DNA of 64,000 bases. Source: Chitinophaga sancti. GTDB lineage: Bacteria > Bacteroidota > Bacteroidia > Chitinophagales > Chitinophagaceae. Position numbers and translations under genes: made by a program. Under the pieces are notes generated by a model that ran no database searches, was not told the DNA's origin, and worked only from the letters and a program-made list of their open reading frames with translations. The stretch is taken from positions 1,364,001 through 1,428,000 of the forward strand of contig NZ_CP139247.1 of the NCBI RefSeq assembly GCF_034087045.1, in the 5' to 3' direction. This document shows positions 9,185 to 16,700 of the stretch, piece by piece (within the stretch, counting starts at the first letter, position 1; every line of letters starts with the position of its first letter).

Positions 9185-12100
9185 TTAAAATTGTAATTCA
9201 CTCTCTTCCTCGAGGTCATGCAGTGCGATGTGCAGCTTATGATCCTTCACAAAGTTGCACCATACGCAGTCCTCTTTACCACACCCGGTATAGAAGTCTT
9301 TGTTCTGGATTTTGGTCCAGGTGTCCACGATCTGCTGTGTTACAGCTGCGATATCATCTGCTGTGATAAACACTTTTTCCTTGTGATAAACCTTTTGCTT
9401 ATTTGGCTCGATGAAGTCAAATTCTGTGCTGGATACCTGCCAGCTCTTGGAGCGGTAGTTGTCCAGCATGATCTTATAAAATACCGCCTGACGCCAGTAG
9501 TCGCCGCCGTTTGGATTTTTCTCGTTTGGACGGTCAAACTTTTTATAGTCTTTGATGGCTTTCTCGTAATCACCGGTTTTATAGTCCACTACATTCACCT
9601 GATTGCCTTCAAATTCCAGTTTATCCACCTTTCCTTTTAGCGGTACGCCACTCACTACGATATTGCGCACATTCCTTTCCACACTTACGATCTTGTTCCA
9701 TGTGCCGATGTAGGTATCGTAGTAGTTGGTCAGAATTTCCTTTCCATACTCCATTCTTCTTTCAAAAGATTCGCGGGTAAAGCATTCGCGGTTACGGCGC
9801 ATGCTCCATATGAAGTCTTTGATGAATTCTTCGCGGGTAGGGAAAGTGTTGTTGCCGGCTTCCTGCATTTTCTGGAAGAGTTTTTCCAGTGCATAGTGTA
9901 CGGCAGAACCAAATTCTGTATTCTCTGAGCGTCCTGTGGGGATGCGTACGAGGTTTTTATAGAAGAAGCCCAGTGGGCAGTCGAGGTAGTTGTTCAGCGC
10001 TGTCACGTTCATGGTAAAGCTGGAGAGCAGGTTGTCGATGAACAACTGATCTGCACGGGCAATTTCCGGTGCCAGGTTTTTGCTGTAGTGGAGAGATTCG
10101 AAGGCGAAAAGCGCTTCGTCGGAGAGTTCCACTTTTTCGTTTGGCAACTGGTGTTGTTCCAGTATTTCGGTGATGAACATGCTGGGTTCCAGCGGCTTTC
10201 CATCCAGTCTGAATTCCGGGTAACTGATGTACAGGTATTTTTCTGCACGGGTGATTGCCACATAAAAGAGACGGCGCAGTTCCTGTTCGTCTGAACTGAT
10301 GGATTGTGTAGCAAATACCGTATCGGGGAATGAGAAACCGCTGTTGTTTTTCTTCTTCTTTTCCCAGAGGTGGGAGTTGGTACCTGCCAGGAAAATATAT
10401 TCGAATTCCAGACCTTTTGAACCATGTGCGGTGATCAGGTTAATACCCTTTTCATTGCCGGACACCTGTACCAGTGGAATCGGAATTTTATTGGCTTCCA
10501 TGAGGTCTACCATCTCTACAAATTGTACGAGGCTCAGGTCAGGATTACGGCGGGTTTCTTCTTTGATAAAATCGAAGAGTGCCTGCAATACTTTCATCAG
10601 CCACATCTTCTCAGGTGAATCCATGATATGGGAGAGGATACCTCCTTCGCTGATGATGCTGGCAAAGAGTTGTTGCAGGGTGAGATTATGTGCTTCTTTA
10701 ATCCATCCTTCCAGCATTTTGCTCATCTCCATCATGGCCTGTTCAGGGGCTTCAGTAAAGAGGGTGAGGTTGCGGGTGGCTTGCCACTCCTGCAGGTATT
10801 GACGCATGGAAGATTTCTCCGCATAGCCTTTTTCGGCTACCCGTATACTTACTTTCGCTATTTCGACAGGTGGTATATCGTAAAAATCAAAGTGCATGAT
10901 TTTGAAGAGCAGATCGTCTCCGCTGTAAGGCGTATCCAGTTCTGCTGCCAGGTAACGAAGTATGGTGAGTACTTTGCGTGCAAACGGGTTTTCAAAAATG
11001 TTCACATGCCTTTTGGAATAGAATGGAATGCCTTTGAGCCGAAAGTATTGCGCCAGCTCTTCGCCAAAACGGTTCTCACGGTAGATCACTGCTATCTTGC
11101 CGGCGGGAACGCCTTTTTCAAGCAGGGACACCATGGTGTTTGTCAATCCGGCCATTTCATCGCGGGGCGTGTTATAGCGCTGGATGACAGGTGTAATATT
11201 GAGGTTCATCAATTTTTCGTTGCTGGACGTTAGTTGTTTGCTAAGGCCAGGCAGCTGATTTACCAGACGGGAATCGCCGTTATTGTCAATTAGGGTCATG
11301 GAGACATCCAGGATATTCTGGGCAGAACGGTAGTTCTGTGTAAGCACGATGGTGAGCAGGGTTTCTGCAAAGCCCCCGGCAAACTGTTCCATATTTTCAA
11401 TATTTGCACCCTGGAACCGGTAGATGGATTGATCGTCATCTCCCACAACGAATACGTTTGGCAATTCCTCGCCATAGATGAGTTGTTGTATGAGTTTATT
11501 CTGGGTACCACTGGTATCCTGGTACTCATCGACGAGTATATATTGAAAGCGTTCTTTGTAGTCAGCGAGTAGGTTGGGGTTTTGTTCAAAAGCCCTGATC
11601 ACCCAGTTGATCATATCGTCAAAGTCGTAGCGGTTGGCGGCATGCATAAGGGAGGTGAACACGAGGAACTGCTCTACAGCAGCTTCCAGGCGGGCCATCT
11701 TCTCCGTTTCGACTTCAATTTTATCAGTGCGGATATCGCCTTTTTTAAAATTTTTGGTCGCTCTTTTGCAGATAAATTCATCACGGTTTGGCAGGTCGTC
11801 TATATAAGCTTTAATGGCGCCTTTGATGTAATCAACAGTCCAGCCTTCCCGCTTCATGGTGGAGAAGAGGTTGGAAAGATTGTTCATATCAAAGTATACA
11901 TCGCCACGGTATCGTTTTAGAGGATTTTGTTTATCAAATCCGTCGATAAGTTTTTTGAGCAGTTGTATTTTTTCCAGCTCAGATATCGGATCAAGGCTGT
12001 TCTTTTCAAAAAAGCCGAGATTATCCTGGATCACTTCGTTACAGAAGGAGTGGAAGGTATGAATATTGACACGGTAGGCATCGGGGCCGATGAAATCGGT

Positions 12101-12343
12101 GAGGCGTTTACGCATGGCGACTGTACCGGCATCGGTGTAAGTAAGGCAAAGAATATTTTGTGGTAAAAAGTCTGTATCGCGCAGAATTTTGCCGATCCGC
12201 GATGCCAGGATCTGCGTTTTGCCGGTACCAGGTCCGGCTATCACCATCACAGGGCCTTCGGTATTGTCAACGGCTTCCCGCTGTCGTTCATTCAACCGAT
12301 TATATACTTCCTCGAAACGTTGTTGATATTGATCTCTGGACAT
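9185..12343 (-). CDS. UvrD/PcrA-type helicase fused to a Cas4/AddB-like PD-(D/E)XK nuclease
   Basis: 1052 residues. Superfamily 1A helicase motifs are in order: Walker A AGPGTGKTQ (~35), the TYTD motif, VDEYQDT, GDDDQSIYRFQGA, QNYRS, then TAHGSKGLEF and FYVAITRA. A RecB-type nuclease follows (~770-1050), with VDYKTGDYE as the catalytic core and four cysteines (one in YLDCPLGF, three in CGKEDCVWC) positioned like the Fe-S ligands of AddB and Cas4. It is probably a DNA repair or recombination motor that unwinds and cuts DNA. An upstream ATG (12379) would overlap the promoter of the divergent gene, so 12343 is preferred. Confidence 0.85.
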   Translation of the reverse strand: MSRDQYQQRFEEVYNRLNERQREAVDNTEGPVMVIAGPGTGKTQILASRIGKILRDTDFLPQNILCLTYTDAGTVAMRKRLTDFIGPDAYRVNIHTFHSFCNEVIQDNLGFFEKNSLDPISELEKIQLLKKLIDGFDKQNPLKRYRGDVYFDMNNLSNLFSTMKREGWTVDYIKGAIKAYIDDLPNRDEFICKRATKNFKKGDIRTDKIEVETEKMARLEAAVEQFLVFTSLMHAANRYDFDDMINWVIRAFEQNPNLLADYKERFQYILVDEYQDTSGTQNKLIQQLIYGEELPNVFVVGDDDQSIYRFQGANIENMEQFAGGFAETLLTIVLTQNYRSAQNILDVSMTLIDNNGDSRLVNQLPGLSKQLTSSNEKLMNLNITPVIQRYNTPRDEMAGLTNTMVSLLEKGVPAGKIAVIYRENRFGEELAQYFRLKGIPFYSKRHVNIFENPFARKVLTILRYLAAELDTPYSGDDLLFKIMHFDFYDIPPVEIAKVSIRVAEKGYAEKSSMRQYLQEWQATRNLTLFTEAPEQAMMEMSKMLEGWIKEAHNLTLQQLFASIISEGGILSHIMDSPEKMWLMKVLQALFDFIKEETRRNPDLSLVQFVEMVDLMEANKIPIPLVQVSGNEKGINLITAHGSKGLEFEYIFLAGTNSHLWEKKKKNNSGFSFPDTVFATQSISSDEQELRRLFYVAITRAEKYLYISYPEFRLDGKPLEPSMFITEILEQHQLPNEKVELSDEALFAFESLHYSKNLAPEIARADQLFIDNLLSSFTMNVTALNNYLDCPLGFFYKNLVRIPTGRSENTEFGSAVHYALEKLFQKMQEAGNNTFPTREEFIKDFIWSMRRNRECFTRESFERRMEYGKEILTNYYDTYIGTWNKIVSVERNVRNIVVSGVPLKGKVDKLEFEGNQVNVVDYKTGDYEKAIKDYKKFDRPNEKNPNGGDYWRQAVFYKIMLDNYRSKSWQVSSTEFDFIEPNKQKVYHKEKVFITADDIAAVTQQIVDTWTKIQNKDFYTGCGKEDCVWCNFVKDHKLHIALHDLEEESELQF

Positions 12344-12354
12344 GACTATATTTG
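12323..12354 (+). promoter_or_regulatory. Promoter for the SRPBCC gene
   Basis: TTG at 12323-12325, a 21-bp spacer and TATATTTG at 12347-12354. The predicted start near 12360 gives a ~38-nt leader to the ATG at 12398. The promoter overlaps the N-terminal codons of the divergent helicase gene. Confidence 0.6.
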
Positions 12355-12397
12355 AAAATGGATTAGCATCTGGCAACACTAAAATATATATGAAGTT

Positions 12398-12859
12398 ATG
12401 GCAAAAATCTATCGGTTGCGGTATGAGCAGGTATTAAATACATCAATATCGGAGGCATGGACGTTTTTTTCCCGGGCAGATAACCTGGAGAAAATCACGC
12501 CCTCTTATATGCGATTTGACATTACTTCGCCTGTGACAGATCAACCTATTTACGCAGGGGAAATTATTACTTACACAATTCATCCTGTATTGGGAATACC
12601 ACTGAGCTGGATGACGGAAATTACACACGTGAAGGATGGAGTGTACTTTGTGGATGAGCAGCGGAAGGGCCCTTATGGTTTATGGCATCACCAGCATCAT
12701 TTTGAGGAAGTGGAAGAGGGTGTAAAGATGACTGACATTGTACACTACTCACTGCCATTAGGTATTTTGGGTAGGGTTGCACATGCTCTTTTTGTACGGC
12801 GTCAGCTGGAAGGTATTTTTACCTACAGGCGAAAGAAGATCCAGGAGTTCTTTGTGTAA
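12398..12859 (+). CDS. SRPBCC (START-like) family protein
   Basis: 153 residues beginning MAKIYRLRYEQVLNTSISEA, with WTFFSRADNLEKITPSYMRF, a pattern typical of the SRPBCC/polyketide-cyclase-like fold with a deep hydrophobic ligand pocket. Related proteins are often labelled cell-division inhibitors, but without proof. No signal peptide. It is divergent from the helicase gene and followed by a separate sigma-factor unit. The ligand cannot be read from sequence. Confidence 0.75.
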   Translation: MAKIYRLRYEQVLNTSISEAWTFFSRADNLEKITPSYMRFDITSPVTDQPIYAGEIITYTIHPVLGIPLSWMTEITHVKDGVYFVDEQRKGPYGLWHHQHHFEEVEEGVKMTDIVHYSLPLGILGRVAHALFVRRQLEGIFTYRRKKIQEFFV

Positions 12860-12935
12860 CATTTATATGTTATAACAAGAAAGTTGATGGTTATTGGTAG
12901 AATAGCTATCTTAGTTATAGTTAAACCTACAACAT

Positions 12936-13439
12936 TTGGGACAGGCTGCTGTTCATATTGATGAGCATTTACTGATTGAACGCTTGATTGCTGATGACCC
13001 CGGGGCCAGGGAGTTATTGTATGACTACTATGGTCCAGCTCTTTTCAGTTTAATTTTACAAGTGGTTCCTGATAATAAAAAGGCTGAGGACATCCTTATT
13101 ACTGTGTTTGTACGTATATATAGTGAGGTATATAGTTACAAGCAGTCCGGCAACACCACGCTCTTCGGATGGATGATGCGCCTGACAAGGGAAATAGCTT
13201 TTTCGGAGGGAAGTTATGCAGATGGGGAAATAATGGGGGGAGTCGCTATTCAGGGGTATCATTCGCTACATCGATTTACCAACACCTTGCCACAGGAAAA
13301 ACAAAAAATTTTTTACCTGTGCTACTTTAAAGGCTTGCCTAAAGAAGCAGTTGCCAGGATGATGGGGGTGGAAGCAGAAATGGTAGCCGGACAGATGAGG
13401 GAAATTATGGTGGCTTTCAGAAATTTTTTAAGAAATTAA
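12936..13439 (+). CDS. Sigma-70 family (ECF-like) sigma factor, divergent
   Basis: 167 residues from a TTG start; no in-frame ATG is available before the conserved region and an in-frame stop lies 15 bp upstream. Region 2 spans about 10-85 (LIADDPGARELLYDYYGPAL, AEDILITVFVRIY) and region 4 about 112-165 (LPQEKQKIFYLCYFKGLPKE, with an HTH). The DNA-contacting helices are less typical than in the 23.1 kb sigma factor. Its stop is directly followed by the TTG of an RskA-like anti-sigma gene, so the two are translationally coupled. Confidence 0.75.
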   Translation: MGQAAVHIDEHLLIERLIADDPGARELLYDYYGPALFSLILQVVPDNKKAEDILITVFVRIYSEVYSYKQSGNTTLFGWMMRLTREIAFSEGSYADGEIMGGVAIQGYHSLHRFTNTLPQEKQKIFYLCYFKGLPKEAVARMMGVEAEMVAGQMREIMVAFRNFLRN

Positions 13440-13931
13440 TTGGAACTGGATCACTACATACAAAGCGGTATCATAGAGAGCTATGTACTTGGGCTTGCTA
13501 CCAACGTAGAGGTAGAAGAGCTTCAATATATGCGTAGGCTTTACCCGGAACTCAACAGTGAAATAGCTGCTGTAGAGAAGCGTATGGAAAGACAGGCGTT
13601 TGCAGAGGCTGTATTGCCTCCAGAGCGTTTGAAAGATCGGATCTTTCAGCGGATCAACTGGCGGGAAGAAGATTATCATGACACCACTGATTATGGCAGA
13701 TCTAATCAAAACCAACAGGCTAATTACAATACCACCTATATCAATATCCAGCCAAAGGATAATCAATATATCACAGTACACAAGTGGTGGAAAGTGTTTT
13801 TCATTGCTGTATTTATTCTCTCAAAGGTTTGTCTGGCTTCTGCAATTTACTTCTACCTGAAGTATCAGATGCAGGAAAAAAAGCTGGAACAAGTATCTCC
13901 CCGTGCAGAATTCCCTGCCAATTCCAGGTGA
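13440..13931 (+). CDS. RskA-like membrane anti-sigma factor (copy 1)
   Basis: 163 residues from a TTG start that directly abuts the sigma-factor stop. The N-terminal motif YIQSGIIESYVLGLA (6-20) matches the anti-sigma domain of RskA-type proteins in Bacteroidota, followed by a helical segment (YPELNSEIAAVEKRME), a polar linker and one transmembrane helix (~117-140). The large periplasmic RskA domain is absent; only ~20 residues follow the membrane helix. It is inferred to hold the upstream sigma factor at the inner membrane. The next gene is a paralogue. Confidence 0.7.
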   Translation: MELDHYIQSGIIESYVLGLATNVEVEELQYMRRLYPELNSEIAAVEKRMERQAFAEAVLPPERLKDRIFQRINWREEDYHDTTDYGRSNQNQQANYNTTYINIQPKDNQYITVHKWWKVFFIAVFILSKVCLASAIYFYLKYQMQEKKLEQVSPRAEFPANSR

Positions 13932-13984
13932 TTTTCCTATCAAAAGCACAAAAAAGTAATATAATTCAGATTTTAATTTGACAT

Positions 13985-14509
13985 TTGCGAAGGCATGTGA
14001 AGTTGACCTTTGGAGGGAACACATGGTTTCACCTTCTTATTTATCACCCTCTGGATTTACAAGATTACATAGATAGTGGCATTATTGAAAGCTATTTGCT
14101 GGGGCTTGCCTCAGTAGAGGAGGAAGCATTGCTGGAACGCATGCGTTACATCTACCCTGAGCTGGAAACAGAAATCGCCATGGCGGAGTACCGGTTGCAA
14201 AGAGTCACCGAAGAGGGAGGTGTAACTCCTCCCGCAAAAGTCTGGAATAAGATTACAGCTCGAATCAGCTGGGAACGACTTCCCAGGGGTAAAAGGCCTT
14301 CGCCTGAAAATCCGACCTATATTTTACAGCCCCGCAACTATACAATGACTGTAAGCATCTGGTGGCGTTGTGCAGTTATTGCGATGGGTATGATTATTAT
14401 AGCGTTAACAGCTACCACCATTTATTTTTATAATCGTTTTCATCAGATGGAAGACCGATTTCTCCGCACGCTGTCCCACATAGAACAGCAGCAGCAAACC
14501 CATAGGTAG
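13985..14509 (+). CDS. RskA-like membrane anti-sigma factor (copy 2)
   Basis: A paralogue of the preceding gene: YIDSGIIESYLLGLASVEEE, then RMRYIYPELETEIAMAEYR, with one transmembrane helix near residue 127-149 and a short tail. The start is uncertain. TTG at 13985, GTG at 13997 and TTG at 14003 are possible, and alignment with copy 1 would put the first conserved residues at the CTG at 14051. A possible -7 element (ACATTTG, 13981-13987) argues for a start downstream of 13990. It may bind the same sigma factor or another one. Confidence 0.65.
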   Translation: MRRHVKLTFGGNTWFHLLIYHPLDLQDYIDSGIIESYLLGLASVEEEALLERMRYIYPELETEIAMAEYRLQRVTEEGGVTPPAKVWNKITARISWERLPRGKRPSPENPTYILQPRNYTMTVSIWWRCAVIAMGMIIIALTATTIYFYNRFHQMEDRFLRTLSHIEQQQQTHR

Positions 14510-14592
14510 GTTTGGTACACTTCTTGTCTTTTCTTATCTCTAGCCGGTAACTAATTGCGTTACTGCCTTTTTAACATTTAAATATTTCTTAC

Positions 14593-15096
14593 ATGAAGCA
14601 TCTAACATTAGCAGCATTGTGCTTGCTGGCATCTCTCTTCACCATATCCTGCAAAACCCAGTCAGGGGCACCCACTAATACCAATGTGAGCGCAAGCAAG
14701 GGTAATATAAAGGGAAACTGGGTTATTACTGATATCAGCTTTGAAGGGATTCCTCAGCATTCAAAAGTTACTGTTTTTGATCAGGCTTCTTATAGTTGCT
14801 TTAAAGGTAGCCAGTGGATATTCCCCAATAATGAGACAAACGGTTCTTTTACACTGACCAATACCGATGATGGTTGTAACACAGCTTCACAGCCTATTGT
14901 ATGGTCTATCTACAAAGCAGGTGGTGTAGAAATGTTACAGTTCAAAAAGATTGGCGGTGGTGTAAAAGCGAAGAATGTAGCAGAAGGGTACCGTCTCGAG
15001 ATCAGCTCCCTGGATAAAACTACCATGGTATGGAGAGCTGCGGTGAATTACGAGGACAAAACAGGATATATCATTTACACGCTACAGCGTAGCTAA
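14593..15096 (+). CDS. Lipocalin-like lipoprotein
   Basis: 167 residues. A signal peptide MKHLTLAALCLLASLFTISC ends in a lipobox cysteine (Cys20), so the protein should be a lipid-anchored envelope protein. The body (GNWVITDISFEG..., then CNTASQPIVW and a C-terminal YIIYTLQRS) has the strand pattern of Bacteroidota lipocalin-like families, whose N-terminal GxW is visible as GNW. The ligand is unknown. It is a single gene with a strong terminator. Confidence 0.7.
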   Translation: MKHLTLAALCLLASLFTISCKTQSGAPTNTNVSASKGNIKGNWVITDISFEGIPQHSKVTVFDQASYSCFKGSQWIFPNNETNGSFTLTNTDDGCNTASQPIVWSIYKAGGVEMLQFKKIGGGVKAKNVAEGYRLEISSLDKTTMVWRAAVNYEDKTGYIIYTLQRS

Positions 15097-15109
15097 GGTA
15101 TAAAACAGA

Positions 15110-15137
15110 AACCGGCTGAAAGGGCCGGTTTTTTATT
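15110..15137 (+). terminator. Terminator of the lipocalin-like gene
   Basis: Stem aaccggc (15110-15116) with gccggtt (15124-15130), then a run of T. It also lies at the end of the convergent LysR gene. Confidence 0.75.
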
Positions 15138-16040
15138 TTATAGTTGTTGTGGTTCGGCATGTTGTCTGGCAAAGCGCATAAACAGTTGCGCTAATTTATC
15201 CTGTTGTCCCTGCAGGTATATAAAATGGAACTTTCTCACCAGTTTAAAGTTTTTGACTGGCAGAATCTTGAATTCTCCTGCTTCCAGTTCCCGCTGTACT
15301 GCTTTGAGGGAGAGGAATGCAGCGCATGGCGCATGGTGCAGGTAAGATTTGATACTCTCTGTACTACCCATGTACATAGCTATCTGCAGGTCGGTCAGCT
15401 TTAGTTTTAATCTTTTCAGTTCATCCGTAATTACTTCCAGTGTACCTGAGCCGTGTTCACGCATGAGCAGGGGAATATTTTTAAGATCGGCTGCATTCAA
15501 TGTAGTATTGTCACCGTAGTTGTAGTTGACATTTCCAATCAGGGCTATTTCGTCTTTGGCAATTTCCACATACTTGAGAACCGGATTTTTTGAACGGCCT
15601 TCAATGAGACCCAGTTGGATATTTTTGTCAAAGAGGGCCTGTTCTATCTGTTCGGTATTGCCACTGATCAGGGAAGCTGTGATTTCAGGATAGCGTTGGT
15701 TAAACTGTGCCAGTAAGGGTGGAATGAAGTATTGTGCGATAGTGGTACTTGCACCTAAAGCCAGCAGGCCGCCCTGTTCATGTTTGAGCTGGTTGATCTC
15801 GTATTCGAGATTGCGGTAGCTGGTAAAGATATCGTCTGCGTGTTTGAGCATCACCTGTCCTGCTCGGGTAATCTTGATACGGTTGCCTATTCTTTCAAAG
15901 AGGGCCATGCCCAGCTGTTGTTCCAGTTCGTGAATGTGTTTGGTCACGGCGGGCTGGGAAATAAATAACTCTTCGGCTGCTTTGGTAAAGCTGAGGCGCC
16001 GGGCAACTGTATAAAACACTTTTAACCTGAAGTCCAACAT
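15138..16040 (-). CDS. LysR family transcriptional regulator
   Basis: 300 residues, the standard LysR length. The N-terminal winged HTH (1-60) reads FYTVARRLSFTKAAEELFIS with SQPAVTKHI as recognition helix. The rest (~90-295) is the periplasmic-binding-protein-like effector domain, with LALGASTTIAQYFIPPLL. It is closest in flavour to CysL/CbbR-type regulators, but the effector cannot be read. No obvious target gene is divergent from it; the neighbour at 16.1 kb is on the same strand. Confidence 0.9.
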   Translation of the reverse strand: MLDFRLKVFYTVARRLSFTKAAEELFISQPAVTKHIHELEQQLGMALFERIGNRIKITRAGQVMLKHADDIFTSYRNLEYEINQLKHEQGGLLALGASTTIAQYFIPPLLAQFNQRYPEITASLISGNTEQIEQALFDKNIQLGLIEGRSKNPVLKYVEIAKDEIALIGNVNYNYGDNTTLNAADLKNIPLLMREHGSGTLEVITDELKRLKLKLTDLQIAMYMGSTESIKSYLHHAPCAAFLSLKAVQRELEAGEFKILPVKNFKLVRKFHFIYLQGQQDKLAQLFMRFARQHAEPQQL

Positions 16041-16059
16041 GCGATAAATGTACGAAAAT

Positions 16060-16091
16060 AAAAAAGCTGGCCTGTAATAGCCAGCCTTTTA
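16060..16091 (-). terminator. Terminator of the PBCV-domain gene
   Basis: Stem gctggc/gccagc (16066-16071 with 16080-16085). On the minus strand it is followed by a T-run. It lies just before the LysR start. Confidence 0.6.
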
Positions 16092-16097
16092 CAATAA

Positions 16098-16385
16098 TTA
16101 AGCTTTCTTTTTAGTGTTAGTTGCTTTAACGTCTTTGTTCTCCTTGAAACGTTTGTCAGGCGTACCATCTTTCTTTTTAGGTCCACTGGCAGTCTTAGTT
16201 TCTTTGTTCTCCTTATAACGTTTATCAGGCGTACCGTCTTTCTTCATCTTTTGAGCATCCTGTTTAGCTTCAGTTTTTGGCTTGTCTTGTTTTTGCTGTG
16301 CGGCAGGAGTCTGTGCAAACGCGATAGAAGCACCCAAGAGCAGGGCGAATACGCCAGTCAGAAACTTTTTCATAGTGTTGTTCAT
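16098..16385 (-). CDS. Secreted basic protein with two PBCV-type basic adaptor repeats
   Basis: 95 residues. A signal peptide (MKKFLTGVFALLLGASIAFA, cleavage after AFA) is followed by a Lys/Gln-rich stretch and two near-identical repeats, KKDGTPDKRYKENKETK and KKDGTPDKRFKENKDVK. The repeat KKDGTPDxRxKxNK matches the PBCV-specific basic adaptor domain, first named in chlorella viruses and found in small secreted Bacteroidota proteins. Function is unknown; the basic charge suggests binding to acidic surface polymers or nucleic acid. The start may be the ATG at 16373 rather than 16385. Confidence 0.7.
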   Translation of the reverse strand: MNNTMKKFLTGVFALLLGASIAFAQTPAAQQKQDKPKTEAKQDAQKMKKDGTPDKRYKENKETKTASGPKKKDGTPDKRFKENKDVKATNTKKKA

Positions 16386-16490
16386 TTTAAATTAAAAAGT
16401 ATAGAAAATATTACTTCAATGCTGGTTTAAGCGACTGGTACTTAGAATTTTAAACCGTAGTTCTCACATATAAAATACGTATATATACGC

Positions 16491-16522
16491 TTGACTCAGG
16501 GCCTCTGTCAGGCGTACCTTTG
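16491..16522 (+). promoter_or_regulatory. Orphan Bacteroidota promoter
   Basis: TTG at 16491-16493, a 21-bp spacer and TACCTTTG at 16515-16522. No annotated-size ORF follows on this strand before a terminator at 16668-16697. Confidence 0.6.
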
Positions 16523-16527
16523 TATCA

Positions 16528-16697
16528 CCTGACAATAAGATAATTAACCCCAAAAACTTATTTGAATGTTAGAGAAAACGATGTATCGATTGTCTGACTA
16601 TATATTATAACCCCAACTATTGATTTTAGTTCGTCCGTTAACCTCAAGAACACGCATAAAGATGCGAGGGCTGTTGTGAACCAACAGCCCTTATTTA
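16528..16697 (+). ncRNA. Candidate small RNA (or tiny-peptide mRNA)
   Basis: This stretch of ~170 nt is bounded by a consensus promoter and a terminator (stem gggctgttg 16668-16676 with caacagccc 16682-16690, then TTATTTATTT). It lies between two minus-strand genes and is itself plus-strand. A second small stem (cgcat/atgcg, 16653-16666) precedes the terminator. The only ORF is 14 codons (16566-16610, MLEKTMYRLSDYIL). The motif taacccca occurs twice. No known RNA family is recognised; expression is inferred. Confidence 0.45.
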
Positions 16698-16700
16698 TTT

